A stretch of 64,000 nucleotides of DNA from Limnephilus marmoratus (taxonomy: Eukaryota > Arthropoda > Insecta > Trichoptera > Limnephilidae), in contig OU862920.1 of NCBI GenBank assembly GCA_917880885.1, forward strand, positions 2,914,001-2,978,000, read 5' to 3'. The position numbers and the translations under genes are program-made. Numbering within the stretch: the first letter of the stretch is position 1; the number at the start of each line of letters is the position of its first letter. Of the stretch, positions 51,988-60,990 are shown in pieces. The notes under the pieces are model-generated. The model made no database searches and was not told the DNA's origin. It saw only the letters and a program-made list of their open reading frames with translations.

Positions 51988-52839
51988 CTGAAACAGAAGT
52001 GTTTAACATATCAAATGGGGAGGAAATCCCAGTGCATTGAACGTATTGGATATTACCCATGAAATGCTAGGTTATATGCACTCCATCCTGTTCCAGCAGC
52101 ACCGTAGAGTCAAAACAGAGCATGTACCAAGTGATCCGTTGCCAAGTGTGATCAGTGGCGACGTGTGATGGAAATATACATATTTTTTTAGCAACATACC
52201 ATCTGCATTTTTTCTCCTAATATATTTTTTATTTAGTTACTATATGAAAATTTTTACTTTTATAGAAGATACATGTTAAATATAAATTAGATATTGATTA
52301 TCATAAGTCCAGGAATGGCTGGTTGACTTTTGGAAGGCCGAGCTCCTGCGACCTAATACCACCACCTCCTTGTAACCTGCCACCTTAATACCTCCGTTGT
52401 GTGCCAATGCAAAAATTTCACACGGCTTGCCGAGCGCCGGTCGATTCTATTTTGCCAACCGTGTATGAAGTAAGCACGTTAAGCAAGAAAGTATGTCTTT
52501 AATGTTCCTATCGGCCACAGCAGCCTTCAGCAGGCAACATGACTGATAAGCACTTCTGGCATACAGCACACAGAGTTATTATTGTCGGGTACATGCTGAC
52601 ACATCCTGCGTACTATATTATCTGGCTTTACAGAATATAAATAATAATACAATGCGTACATTTTAACACAGCATCACGCTCATTGGTCATCACGTGCGTT
52701 GTACATATAGTTTTGTATTAAAGTCATTATAATATGGCCAATGGGCCGCAAAAATGAAGTTTTCAGCTTTCTATGTTCTAGATTTTGGTATTAATACAAA
52801 AAATTAAAAAACCATTCTAGTAAATTTACACATTTATAT
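51988..52839. other. Kinase intron or upstream DNA, no feature
   Basis: I searched both strands for the missing galactokinase motifs and found none. AT-rich with one GC-richer patch (52360-52460). Confidence 0.4.
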
Positions 52840-53160
52840 TAAACTAGCGAGTTCCCGGCATGGGTTGCAACGCCACTTAAATAAAGAAATTGTTTCCCCC
52901 TGCGTGTCCTTTCCCATTCCCGTCCCCGTCCCCGTTCCTCTTCCGCCTCCCCTTCCCCTTTCCTTTCTGCACGCGTTCCCTCCACCTTCCCCGCCTCCCC
53001 TCCCTAAAACCCACCCCCCTCCTTCACTCCACTCCACCGCTCACGGATTCCCTGCTCTCTCCCACCTTCCCTCCTTGCCACTAAACTGTATGAAATACAC
53101 ACATTCTTTAAACTATATTTTTATACAGATTTCATAACACCACAGTTAACCAGTATGTGC
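52840..53160 (+). repeat. Dispersed repeat family W copy
   Basis: CTAGCGAGTTCCCGGCATGG, CCCTGCGTGTCCTTTCCC and a long C/T-rich stretch. Confidence 0.55.
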
Positions 53161-53229
53161 ATGGGAAACTTTGCGCGCGTGTGCACCTCAACTCATCAAA
53201 GTTTCATTGCAATCTAATAAATCATGTAG

Positions 53230-53370
53230 GAAATCATTTCATTACACCAGAGCTCACTATTATGAATAGAAACCATCGCAATGCTCGCAACAAATCCCCA
53301 AAGTTTCATCGCAATTGGATGAATGGTTTAGCAATGCACAAGGCACAAACATACATTCATTTTTAAATGA
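53230..53370 (-). repeat. Inverted relative of the 25845-26190 tandem unit
   Basis: CAAATCCCCAAAGTTTCATC, GCAATTGGATGAATGG and TTAGCAATGCA are the reverse of words in the 110-bp unit. Confidence 0.5.
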
Positions 53371-53878
53371 AGATTTTGTGAAATTAGAACTTTCTTATCA
53401 TTAGACTTAATCTCGATGGAGGTTTTGATTTACTTATTGAAAAGTGCCAGGCGCATGGTAGCACTAGGAATTTATTTTCACAATCAATTTCAACCAGTAC
53501 ATTTTTTCCACACATTTCTCGGAGGATTGAATGCCACAGATTTTAATAAGTGGAGGGTGAGTGCAAAGAACACACATAGGCGCATGCATAGTCAGTTCAT
53601 GCCTTCTAGCATTGAAGATTGCGGTTTCACTATTAAAGCACAATTTGGGTTTGGCACCTCTGATGTACCCCTCTAGTCTGTAGATAGTAAAAAGATAGAG
53701 CTCTATATAAATATATTATACCTTTGTTTGTACAGCGCCCTTGAGATGATTTTTCCCTAAAAAGGCGCTGTACAAATCATCCAATTATTATTATTCATTA
53801 CAAAACTAGATTTTTTTTTAAACAGAAAGTAAAATAAAATAATATGTATAAATAAAAAATGTTAAAACCTACGTACTA
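53371..53878 (+). repeat. Probable LINE 3' region ending in (ATT)n
   Basis: No frame is conserved. The end at 53725-53800 (TTGTACAGCGCCCTTGAG, AAGGCGCTGTACAAATCAT, then TTATTATTATT) matches 49554-49636. Confidence 0.45.
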
Positions 53879-54260
53879 GGGTAGGCTGAAAAGTAATGCA
53901 CATATGCTTGTAATACACAAACAAACACAAATAGTAAGATCGGGCAAAAAGCACATTAAAGTACAATTCTTAAGCTTCATAATCATATATTTATTTTTCA
54001 ACATAGTCACCGTTAAGGATAATGCATTTCTCCCAACGTATAACAAGATTTTTCATTACGTAACTGAAAAATTCTTCTGACATTTCTCGAATCCAGGAGT
54101 TGACACCTGCCTTTCTCATCATCCGAGGTATAATGATTACCTTGAAGTGTCTCTTGAGTGGAGGACAAAAATTAAAATCGCAAGTGAAAATATCGGGAAG
54201 TGAAAAGGGTGTGGAATAAGGTGAGTCATTTACGATACGATACGATACGATTGTACCACC
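53879..54260 (-). pseudogene. Mariner transposase remnant
   Basis: Left end TAGGGTAGGCTGAAAAGTAA resembles a mariner terminus. The - strand frame from about 54250 to 53991 encodes the transposase end: NDSPYSTPFSLPDIFTCDF (a form of the PYSPDLxxCD block carrying the third catalytic Asp), PPLKRHF and RWEKCIILNGDYVEK. The other two catalytic residues are missing. Confidence 0.7.
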
Positions 54261-54469
54261 CCAGCCAGGAGTACTCCTGTCCCGGTGAGACCGGTACACC
54301 AGGGGGCACTGATTTGTTAGGACTGGAACACATGCTCTGAGGATGGGAAGGAAGTTGGAGTTTAATCGACCGGTATACATGGCAACCTAATAAGCCAATA
54401 TTGGAATTAAGGATGGGCAGGAATAAAGGAACGGATTGAGCGTTGTTTTTTCCCCCTCTTTCTATGTAT

Positions 54470-54832
54470 CCTTCTTCTTGCCTCTTCTCGGCTCTATTGG
54501 ATCTTCTTGACTCTTCTTGAATCTTCTCGGCTCTTCTTGGCTTTTCTTGTCTCTTCTTGCTTCTCCTTGCTTCTTCTTGCTTCTTCTTGAGTCATCTTGT
54601 CTCTCCGGAGATCTTCTCATCTCTTCTTGGTTTTTCTTCGATCTTCTCGCCTCTTCTTGGCTCTTTTGGTATTTTGTCTCTTCTTGCCTCTTCTTGAATC
54701 GTCTTGTCTCTTCTCCTCTTTTCTCGGCTCTTCTTGTCTCTTCATGCTTCTTCTTGTGTCTTCTTGTCTCTTCCGGGATATTCTCATCTTTTCTTGGTTC
54801 TTCTTGTCTCTTCTTATCTCTACTTCAGGGTC
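54470..54832 (+). repeat. 10-bp polypyrimidine minisatellite (TCTTCTTGNN)
   Basis: About 36 degenerate units, almost purely pyrimidine apart from one G-containing position. It ends where the R1-type coding sequence begins. Frames rich in S, L, F read through it are repeat products. Confidence 0.85.
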
Positions 54833-54833
54833 A

Positions 54834-55820
54834 TGTCTGACCTCAACATTGACATTTTGCTCATTCAGGAACAGTACACCTGGGAAGGTAAGCCCCTAAT
54901 TAATTTTCCGGGTGCGGTACTCGAAGTTGGCCGCTCTCCAGGGGCGGGAGTCCTGATCAACACCTCCTTGATCAGTCCCCTCCTTCGGTTGGACCCCACA
55001 TCCTGAGTCTGACGCGCGCACTCAACGCGCTTAAAGGCCGTAACATAGTTATCGGAGGTGACTTTAACGCACGCTCACCATTATGGTTCGATACTAGTGA
55101 TCGTAGGACGGAACGTTCAGACGCCGTTGAGGACCTGATTGCCGCGCAAGGTCTTAGCATTATTAATGAACAGAGTTCTTTTTGTACCTTTTCGAACATA
55201 CATGGTGAGAGCAACATTGATCTAACTCTTTGCTCTGGATCTGTTGCGACCAGGATTTCAAAGTGGACAGTCCATGAGTGCGCAATAAATTCGGATCATA
55301 GGTTAATCACTTTTACGGTTGGTGTAAATAAAACTGAAGCTCCAAGATCCTCCTGGAACTTCAACACCACTAGGGCGAACTGGGATAACTTTGGGGAAGC
55401 GCTACGAGATACGCTAAGGGATTTTCACCACGTAGCAGCTACTGATCCGGATAATTTGGGGAATTTTTTTAATAGGGCGGTTGTATCTGCTGCCAACTCG
55501 TCTTTGGGAAGATTAAACCCAAAGACTAGTATTAGGACGCCGTGGTGGTCACCTGAGCTGACTTCGCTGAAGGGGGCCTACAAGAGGGCCTACAGGGCAC
55601 TGGGGCTGTCCAGGAGTGGCGGTTGTACGGAGGAGGAGACGGTTGCACTTCAGGCGGGCCTCAGATCTGCCAGGTCGGCCTTCAAACGGGCTGTTCTCCT
55701 AGCGAAACGAGCTGCTTGGCATAATTGGGTTAAAAACGTGGGTAACGCCAACCCGTGGGAAATCCACAGCGCGATTGAAAAATCCAGGAAAGGTTCTGAC
55801 CGATATTTGTCAACAGTAAT
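54834..55820 (+). pseudogene. R1-clade ORF2, endonuclease half
   Basis: APE-type endonuclease that would nick the target DNA. Catalytic-region motifs GGDFN (about 55054) and SDHR (about 55291) are present. The frame changes by one base near 54985, and the N-terminal 20-30 residues are absent. The linker (RTPWWSPELTSLKGAYKRAY) runs to the insertion point. Confidence 0.8.
55816..55820. repeat. Target site duplication GTAAT, left
   Basis: GTAAT directly before the 5' LTR; the same five bases follow the 3' LTR at 60986-60990. Confidence 0.9.
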
Positions 55821-56099
55821 TGTGGTGAACGTATGTCTTGCGGTATGAAAGAGACATGCGTGTATGAGTGAGACAGCATGAGGAACGTATAAAAGGGTGT
55901 GATTGCTGTCTACCGTCCTCTTTGCATTTACGCTTCCTAAGAAGCACTACCTGTACCATATCTCGGAATAAACATAAATAGTCTACCCACTATTATTATT
56001 GGCAACCTCACCCTGTACGGAGATCACCATCCCAAGAAGATCTGGATCCATACAACGGAGTCCAGGTGGTAATGTAGATAACCGGCCACGGTCATCACA
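55821..56099 (+). repeat. 5' LTR
   Basis: Begins TGTGGTGAAC, ends GTCATCACA. TATAAAAG at 55888-55895 and AATAAA at 55977-55982 define plausible U3/R/U5 signals. Confidence 0.93.
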
Positions 56100-56492
56100 T
56101 TTGGCGCAGCCTATAAAGGAAGAAGATTTACGCAGCAGCCAAAATCACATTTGGCAGCAAACATCACGAGATTGAGGCTACAGTGGACAATAGGTGATCA
56201 GGCAGCATCAGGCCAGATCACATTCAGGAAGAGCAAGAGCAGCAGAAATTGGCATCCGAGGAATAGCAAGGCGCTGGATAGGTTTATTCAGTGCCGAGAA
56301 CCTGGAGGAGCATACACGTAAGGCGTGGATGGAGAAGTCCGGGTCTTCAGGAGAAGATCAGAGACCAGGTGCAGACCTCACGGAAGGCGTGCCGGCGCAT
56401 TAGAAGGACGACCAGGGTTCAGGAGCCAGGAGACGGTCCGCGGAAGGGCGAGATCGGAGCAGCAGCATCAAGTCAACAGAGTCGTGAGTTGA
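56100..56492 (+). promoter_or_regulatory. Primer-binding site and leader of the LTR element
   Basis: TGGCGCAGCCTATAAAGG begins at 56102, two bases after the LTR, where a tRNA primer-binding site with its TGG is expected. The priming tRNA was not identified. ATCACATTTGGC recurs at 56146-56157. The leader of about 390 bases has no recognised gene. Confidence 0.6.
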
Positions 56493-57410
56493 GTGCTGTT
56501 TGTAAAATTTTCTGCTTTTATTGATTGTATCTGTGTGAAGATAGAAGGGGGAGAACTGCCCAGGTTTTGTCATTTGAGGGACAAACTGGAGACGTTCGTG
56601 TTGCAATACGAACAGTTCATCCTCGTCAATGATGACAAGTTAAATTCGGTAGAAAAAAAGAGAGCGGTTTTAATATCTCATTTACACACAGAGACAATAG
56701 ATTTATTGATTGATTTGTGTTTTCCTAAAAAAATTACAGATATTACGGTCGAAAATTTATTGTTATTACTAGAGAATCATGTAGGTATCAAACGAAATGT
56801 GTTCAAAGAGCGCGAAATTTTTTTTGCTACGAAACAAAAAAGTTCAGAATCAGTCACTGATTATATAGCACGGTTAAGGAATCTCGTTAGATTTTGTAAA
56901 TTCGAGGACAGACTGGAATATAATTTAAAAGATATTTTTGTCACCGGTCTTCGAGTGGGGCGAATTAAGGAAAAATTATTTGTGGAAGCTGAAAACTTTT
57001 CATTAAAAAAGGTTGTAGAATGTGCTATTGCTATGGATTCATTCGAGGTAATGAATAAGCAAATTAAAACGGAAAGTGTTGATTTAGTAAATAAATTTAA
57101 AAATACATCGAACAATTTGTCACAAAAACAAAATTCGGTAGGTAAACATTTTTTTAGAACTTCGGACAAGAATGTTACATCGTACAGAGCGAGGTCAGCG
57201 GACCGAACAAAGTGTAAACATTGCGGGAATTATCACGATTCAGTAAACTGTAAATTTAAAGACGTGTTTTGTTATAAATGCAGAGTGAAAGGGCATATTG
57301 GGAAGATATGTCGCGGTTTAAAATATAATAACATTTCTTCAGTGTTCGTAAATACGCAGGAACATAAAAACATGTTGCGGATAAACGCAGTATATTGTGC
57401 AAAGTTTTAG
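56493..57410 (+). CDS. gag: Gag protein of the LTR element
   Basis: 305 residues. The C-terminal region carries two zinc knuckles: CKHCGNYHDSVNC (CX2CX3HX4C, slightly shortened) and CYKCRVKGHIGKIC (canonical CX2CX4HX4C), which bind the RNA genome. The middle (SVTDYIARLRNLVRFC) resembles the capsid-type domain of retrotransposon Gag. The N-terminus is uncertain because the 5' UTR contains short frames. It overlaps pol by about 40 nt in the -1 relation. Confidence 0.85.
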   Translation: MLFVKFSAFIDCICVKIEGGELPRFCHLRDKLETFVLQYEQFILVNDDKLNSVEKKRAVLISHLHTETIDLLIDLCFPKKITDITVENLLLLLENHVGIKRNVFKEREIFFATKQKSSESVTDYIARLRNLVRFCKFEDRLEYNLKDIFVTGLRVGRIKEKLFVEAENFSLKKVVECAIAMDSFEVMNKQIKTESVDLVNKFKNTSNNLSQKQNSVGKHFFRTSDKNVTSYRARSADRTKCKHCGNYHDSVNCKFKDVFCYKCRVKGHIGKICRGLKYNNISSVFVNTQEHKNMLRINAVYCAKF

Positions 57411-60400
57411 TGAATAATGTGGAACTAAACGGTTTATTGGACACAGGGGCGGCAATTTCGATTTTAACGGACGAAGATTATGTTAAACATTTCAAACATT
57501 TGATGTTAAAACCAAAGGATTTAACCTTAATGGGTTACGCTAACTGTAAGTTAAATTTATTGGGTTGTATCTTATTAACAGTTGATTTTAACGGTTATAG
57601 GGAAATGTTAGAATTTTGCGTAGTAAAACAGGGAACAATTACGGTTCTAGGGCGTGATTTCATTAAAAAGTTTAATATTGGATTTACGGGCTTACAATCT
57701 ACTTTATCCCAGGAGGGAAGTGAAAATGTTTCTCACAATATGGTTGAGAATAATACTAGTGTAATTGATAATTTAATTCGGAAATTCCCGGAGGTTTTTT
57801 CGGAGAAACTGGGTAAATTCAATAAATATAAAGTGCATTTGAAATTAAAAGAGAATGCGGAACCGAAATTCTGCAATCCGAGAAATATACCGTTTGCCTT
57901 AAAAGCAAAGGTTGAAGCGGAATTGGGCCGGTTACAATCGGAAGGTATTTTAGTTCCGGTAAACTATAGTAAGTTTGCATCACCAATCGTTCCCATAGTA
58001 AAAACTAACGGCGAAATAAGGATTTGCGGTGATTATAAGGCAACAATAAATCCACAGCTAGTGGTAGATAAATATCCGATGCCACGGATAGAATGGTTAT
58101 TTTCTCAAATGGCGGGTGGAATAATTTTTTCCAAGATTGACTTGAGGCAAGCGTACCTACAATTAGAACTAGATGAGGAAAGTCAGGATTTCACAACTAT
58201 ATCTACTCATTTAGGATTGTTTAAATTCACGAGATTAGTGTTTGGGATTAATAGCGCACCAGCTATTTTTTGTAAAACGATAGCTTCATGCTTGCAAGGT
58301 TTGAAAAAAACAGCGGTATTTTTAGATGATATTGTGGTAACAGGAGATTCGGAAGAAGAACATAATGAGAATTTAACAGCAGTGTTAAATAGATTAAAAG
58401 ATTGTGGATTTAGTGTAAATATTCACAAGTGTATTTTTAAGGCGTCATCAGTAACTTTTCTAGGGTTTGAAGTTTCAAAGGAAGGAATTAAACCATTGAA
58501 AGACAAAACTATCGCGATTAGTAAGGTATCGCAACCTACAGACATTACGGAGTTACGAAGTTTTTTGGGGTTAGTGAACTTTTACAGGTCATTTGTACCT
58601 AACATGTCTGTACTTCTAGATCCGTTACATAATTTATTGAGGAAAAATACACATTTTGAGTTTAATCAAGATTGCTTGGAAGCTTTTAATAAAATTAAGT
58701 CAATTTTATGTGATGATAGAGTGCTAGCTCATTATGATCCGGATGTAACATTGAAGATTGTTACAGATGCCTCAACAAAAGGGTTAGGAGCGACGCTTTT
58801 ACATTGTTATGATAATAATTTACAGAGACCGATTTCTTTTGTTTCTCGAAAATTAACTGAAGCAGAAAAGAAATATTCAATTTTGGATTTAGAAGCAACA
58901 GCTATAGTGTTTGCGTTAAAAAAATTTTTTGAGTATATTTATGGAAGGGAATTCATTTTAGAAATAGATAATGAACCGTTATGTAGAATTTTTGGTGATA
59001 AGAAAGGTATCCCAGTATTAGCGTGTAACAGACTTCAACGTTATGGGGTAATTCTGTCGTCGTTCAATTACAAAGTACAGTACGTGAAATCAGCATTGAA
59101 CTGTTCGGACTATTTGTCTCGGGTTCCTGTCGAGGAACCAGTTCACGTAGAGAATGACTTTGATACTCAAATTCTAAGTTTATTTAAAAATAACAGAGAT
59201 TTACCTATAGATGTAGAGGAAATTAAAGCGGAATCAAGTACAGATAAAATTTTATTGGAAATTAAACATTATCTCAGAACAGGGTGGCCAAATAAAATAA
59301 ACAAGGAGGATTCAAAATGGATTTACTGGATTAAACGGAATGAGTTATCCATAATTGATGATTGTTTTTTTTGGAATCATAGGCTAATAATTCCAGTAAG
59401 TTTAAGAGAAAAAATTTTAAACTTGTTACATAGATCTCATCTAGGTATAGCAAAGATGAAAGGTTTAGCCAGAGGTATATTTTGGTGGCCAGGGATAGAT
59501 GGAAATATTGAACTTTTAGCGAGAGGATGCGAAATTTGTTCAGAGGTTCAACCTTCGCAACCAAAGAGCGAATTGACTCCGTGGCCTATAACGGAAGAAA
59601 TATGGAGTAGGGTGCATATTGATTATGCGGGCCCAGTTGCAAATAAATATTTTCTTGTAATTATTGACTCAACCTCAAAATGGTTAGACTGGGTAGAAGT
59701 AAAGTCTCCAAATTCGTATAACACTATTAAAATATTAAAGGGTTTATTTAGTTATTTCGGGAGTGAACAGACAATAGTTTCAGATAATGGAGCCGCTTTC
59801 ATGTCAGCGAACTTCAAAGAGTTTTGTGAGATGAATAACATCAAACATTTAACGACTCCGGTAAATCATCCACAATCAAATGGTCTAGCAGAAAACGCGG
59901 TTCGAACGTGTAAAAATTTAAAAAAAAAAATGATGATAAGAAATAAGTTTCAGTCAGGTTATGAGGAAAAATTAGGAAATTTTTTAATTGATTACAGAAA
60001 TGCACCACACTGTACAACTGGCTTAGAACCTGCAGTTGTAATGTTTGGAAGGAAACTAAGGTCAAACTTAAACAGTTTTGTACCGAGAGGGGGGAGAGAT
60101 AAGGATAATAGAATTAAGAAAGAAACAAAAATTAAAATGTCTAAATGTCAGGAAAATCAAAAATATTATTATAAAAGAAATAATAAAGAATCGGTGGGTT
60201 TTTCGATTAATCAAAAGGTAATGGTTAGAGATTTCAGAGACCAAAACAATGATAAATGGGTACCAGGGAAAGTGTATAAACAATTAGGAAAAAAACTTTA
60301 TATAATTGAGGTAAATTTAAATGGTAAAATTATGTTTTGGAAAAGGCATTTTGATCAGTTGTCTAAATTATGTGTGTCATGGGAAAAGAAACACAGCAAT

Positions 60401-60574
60401 CCTTATGTCGCGTCTGAGACGAAGAGACTGTCGTATGATGAATACGATGTCTCCAGCTTTGGCCTGGATGACAGTCTAATGGGTTTTTCTCCTTCTCATT
60501 CCAGCCCCAGTGATCCAGTGGCGTCAACGTCGGGAAATTGGAAGGACCGACTACGACCACGAACACACAGATGA
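57368..60574 (+). CDS. pol: Pol polyprotein of the LTR element
   Basis: Open from 57368 with no ATG near its start, so translation by -1 frameshifting from gag is likely. Counting from 57395: aspartic protease DTG at 16-18 (LLDTGAAISIL), RT with FLDD at 309-312, RNase H with TDAS (Asp 458), integrase zinc region (HRSHLGIAK..CEIC), integrase catalytic HIDYAG (Asp 743), SDNGAAF and QSNGLAENAV, giving D, D, E. TGA at 60572-60574. Integral, with all catalytic motifs present; about 1060 residues. Confidence 0.92.
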   Translation, partial: KHVADKRSILCKVLVNNVELNGLLDTGAAISILTDEDYVKHFKHLMLKPKDLTLMGYANCKLNLLGCILLTVDFNGYREMLEFCVVKQGTITVLGRDFIKKFNIGFTGLQSTLSQEGSENVSHNMVENNTSVIDNLIRKFPEVFSEKLGKFNKYKVHLKLKENAEPKFCNPRNIPFALKAKVEAELGRLQSEGILVPVNYSKFASPIVPIVKTNGEIRICGDYKATINPQLVVDKYPMPRIEWLFSQMAGGIIFSKIDLRQAYLQLELDEESQDFTTISTHLGLFKFTRLVFGINSAPAIFCKTIASCLQGLKKTAVFLDDIVVTGDSEEEHNENLTAVLNRLKDCGFSVNIHKCIFKASSVTFLGFEVSKEGIKPLKDKTIAISKVSQPTDITELRSFLGLVNFYRSFVPNMSVLLDPLHNLLRKNTHFEFNQDCLEAFNKIKSILCDDRVLAHYDPDVTLKIVTDASTKGLGATLLHCYDNNLQRPISFVSRKLTEAEKKYSILDLEATAIVFALKKFFEYIYGREFILEIDNEPLCRIFGDKKGIPVLACNRLQRYGVILSSFNYKVQYVKSALNCSDYLSRVPVEEPVHVENDFDTQILSLFKNNRDLPIDVEEIKAESSTDKILLEIKHYLRTGWPNKINKEDSKWIYWIKRNELSIIDDCFFWNHRLIIPVSLREKILNLLHRSHLGIAKMKGLARGIFWWPGIDGNIELLARGCEICSEVQPSQPKSELTPWPITEEIWSRVHIDYAGPVANKYFLVIIDSTSKWLDWVEVKSPNSYNTIKILKGLFSYFGSEQTIVSDNGAAFMSANFKEFCEMNNIKHLTTPVNHPQSNGLAENAVRTCKNLKKKMMIRNKFQSGYEEKLGNFLIDYRNAPHCTTGLEPAVVMFGRKLRSNLNSFVPRGGRDKDNRIKKETKIKMSKCQENQKYYYKRNNKESVGFSINQKVMVRDFRDQNNDKWVPGKVYKQLGKKLYIIEVNLNGKIMFWKRHFDQLSKLCVSWEKKHSNPYVASETKRLSYDEYDVSSFGLDDSLMGFSPSHSSPSDPVASTSGNWKDRLRPRTHR

Positions 60575-60694
60575 GTCAATGAAGGCAGCACTCAGCTCTC
60601 GACTCAACATGAATTACTTACATTGTAAATATTGGAATATTTTATGTATTGTAAAAAATTATCAGTTCATGTTGTGTAACTGTCTTCGGATTTA

Positions 60695-60706
60695 AGTGTG
60701 GAGGGA
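60695..60706 (+). promoter_or_regulatory. Polypurine tract
   Basis: AAGTGTGGAGGGA immediately precedes the 3' LTR; purine-rich with one T-containing interruption. Confidence 0.6.
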
Positions 60707-60985
60707 TGTGGTGAACGTATGTCTTGCGGTATGAAAGAGACATGCGTGTATGAGTGAGACAGCATGAGGAACGTATAAAAGGGTGTGATTGCTGTCTACC
60801 GTCCTCTTTGCATTTACGCTTCCTAAGAAGCACTACCTGTACCATATCTCGGAATAAACATAAATAGTCTACCCACTATTATTATTGGCAACCTCACCCT
60901 GTACGGAGATCACCATCCCAAGAAGATCTGGATCCATACAACGGAGTCCAGGTGGTAATGTAGATAACCGGCCACGGTCATCACA
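60707..60985 (+). repeat. 3' LTR
   Basis: 279 bp; block-by-block comparison with the 5' LTR showed no difference. TATAAAAG at 60774 and AATAAA at 60863. Confidence 0.93.
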
Positions 60986-60990
60986 GTAAT
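60986..60990. repeat. Target site duplication GTAAT, right
   Basis: Matches 55816-55820. Confidence 0.9.

Larger units (their letters stand above)
55821..60985 (+). mobile_element. Ty3/gypsy-type LTR retrotransposon, complete
   Basis: 5165 bp with two 279-bp LTRs, primer-binding region, gag, pol in the -1 frame, a purine-rich tract and a 5-bp target duplication. Domain order protease, RT, RNase H, integrase places it in Ty3/gypsy (Metaviridae). The zinc-knuckle gag, -1 arrangement and lack of an envelope gene fit Mag-like elements, a tentative label. No stop or frameshift was seen inside gag or pol. Confidence 0.93.

Noticed and set aside
54517..54899. Serine/leucine/phenylalanine-rich open frames of about 100 codons
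   Set aside because: Low-complexity translation of the polypyrimidine minisatellite.
55888..55895. TATA box of a host gene
   Set aside because: It is in the LTR and repeated identically in the 3' LTR.
55821..60985. Endogenous retrovirus with envelope
   Set aside because: No third reading frame lies between the pol stop (60574) and the 3' LTR (60707); only gag and pol are present.
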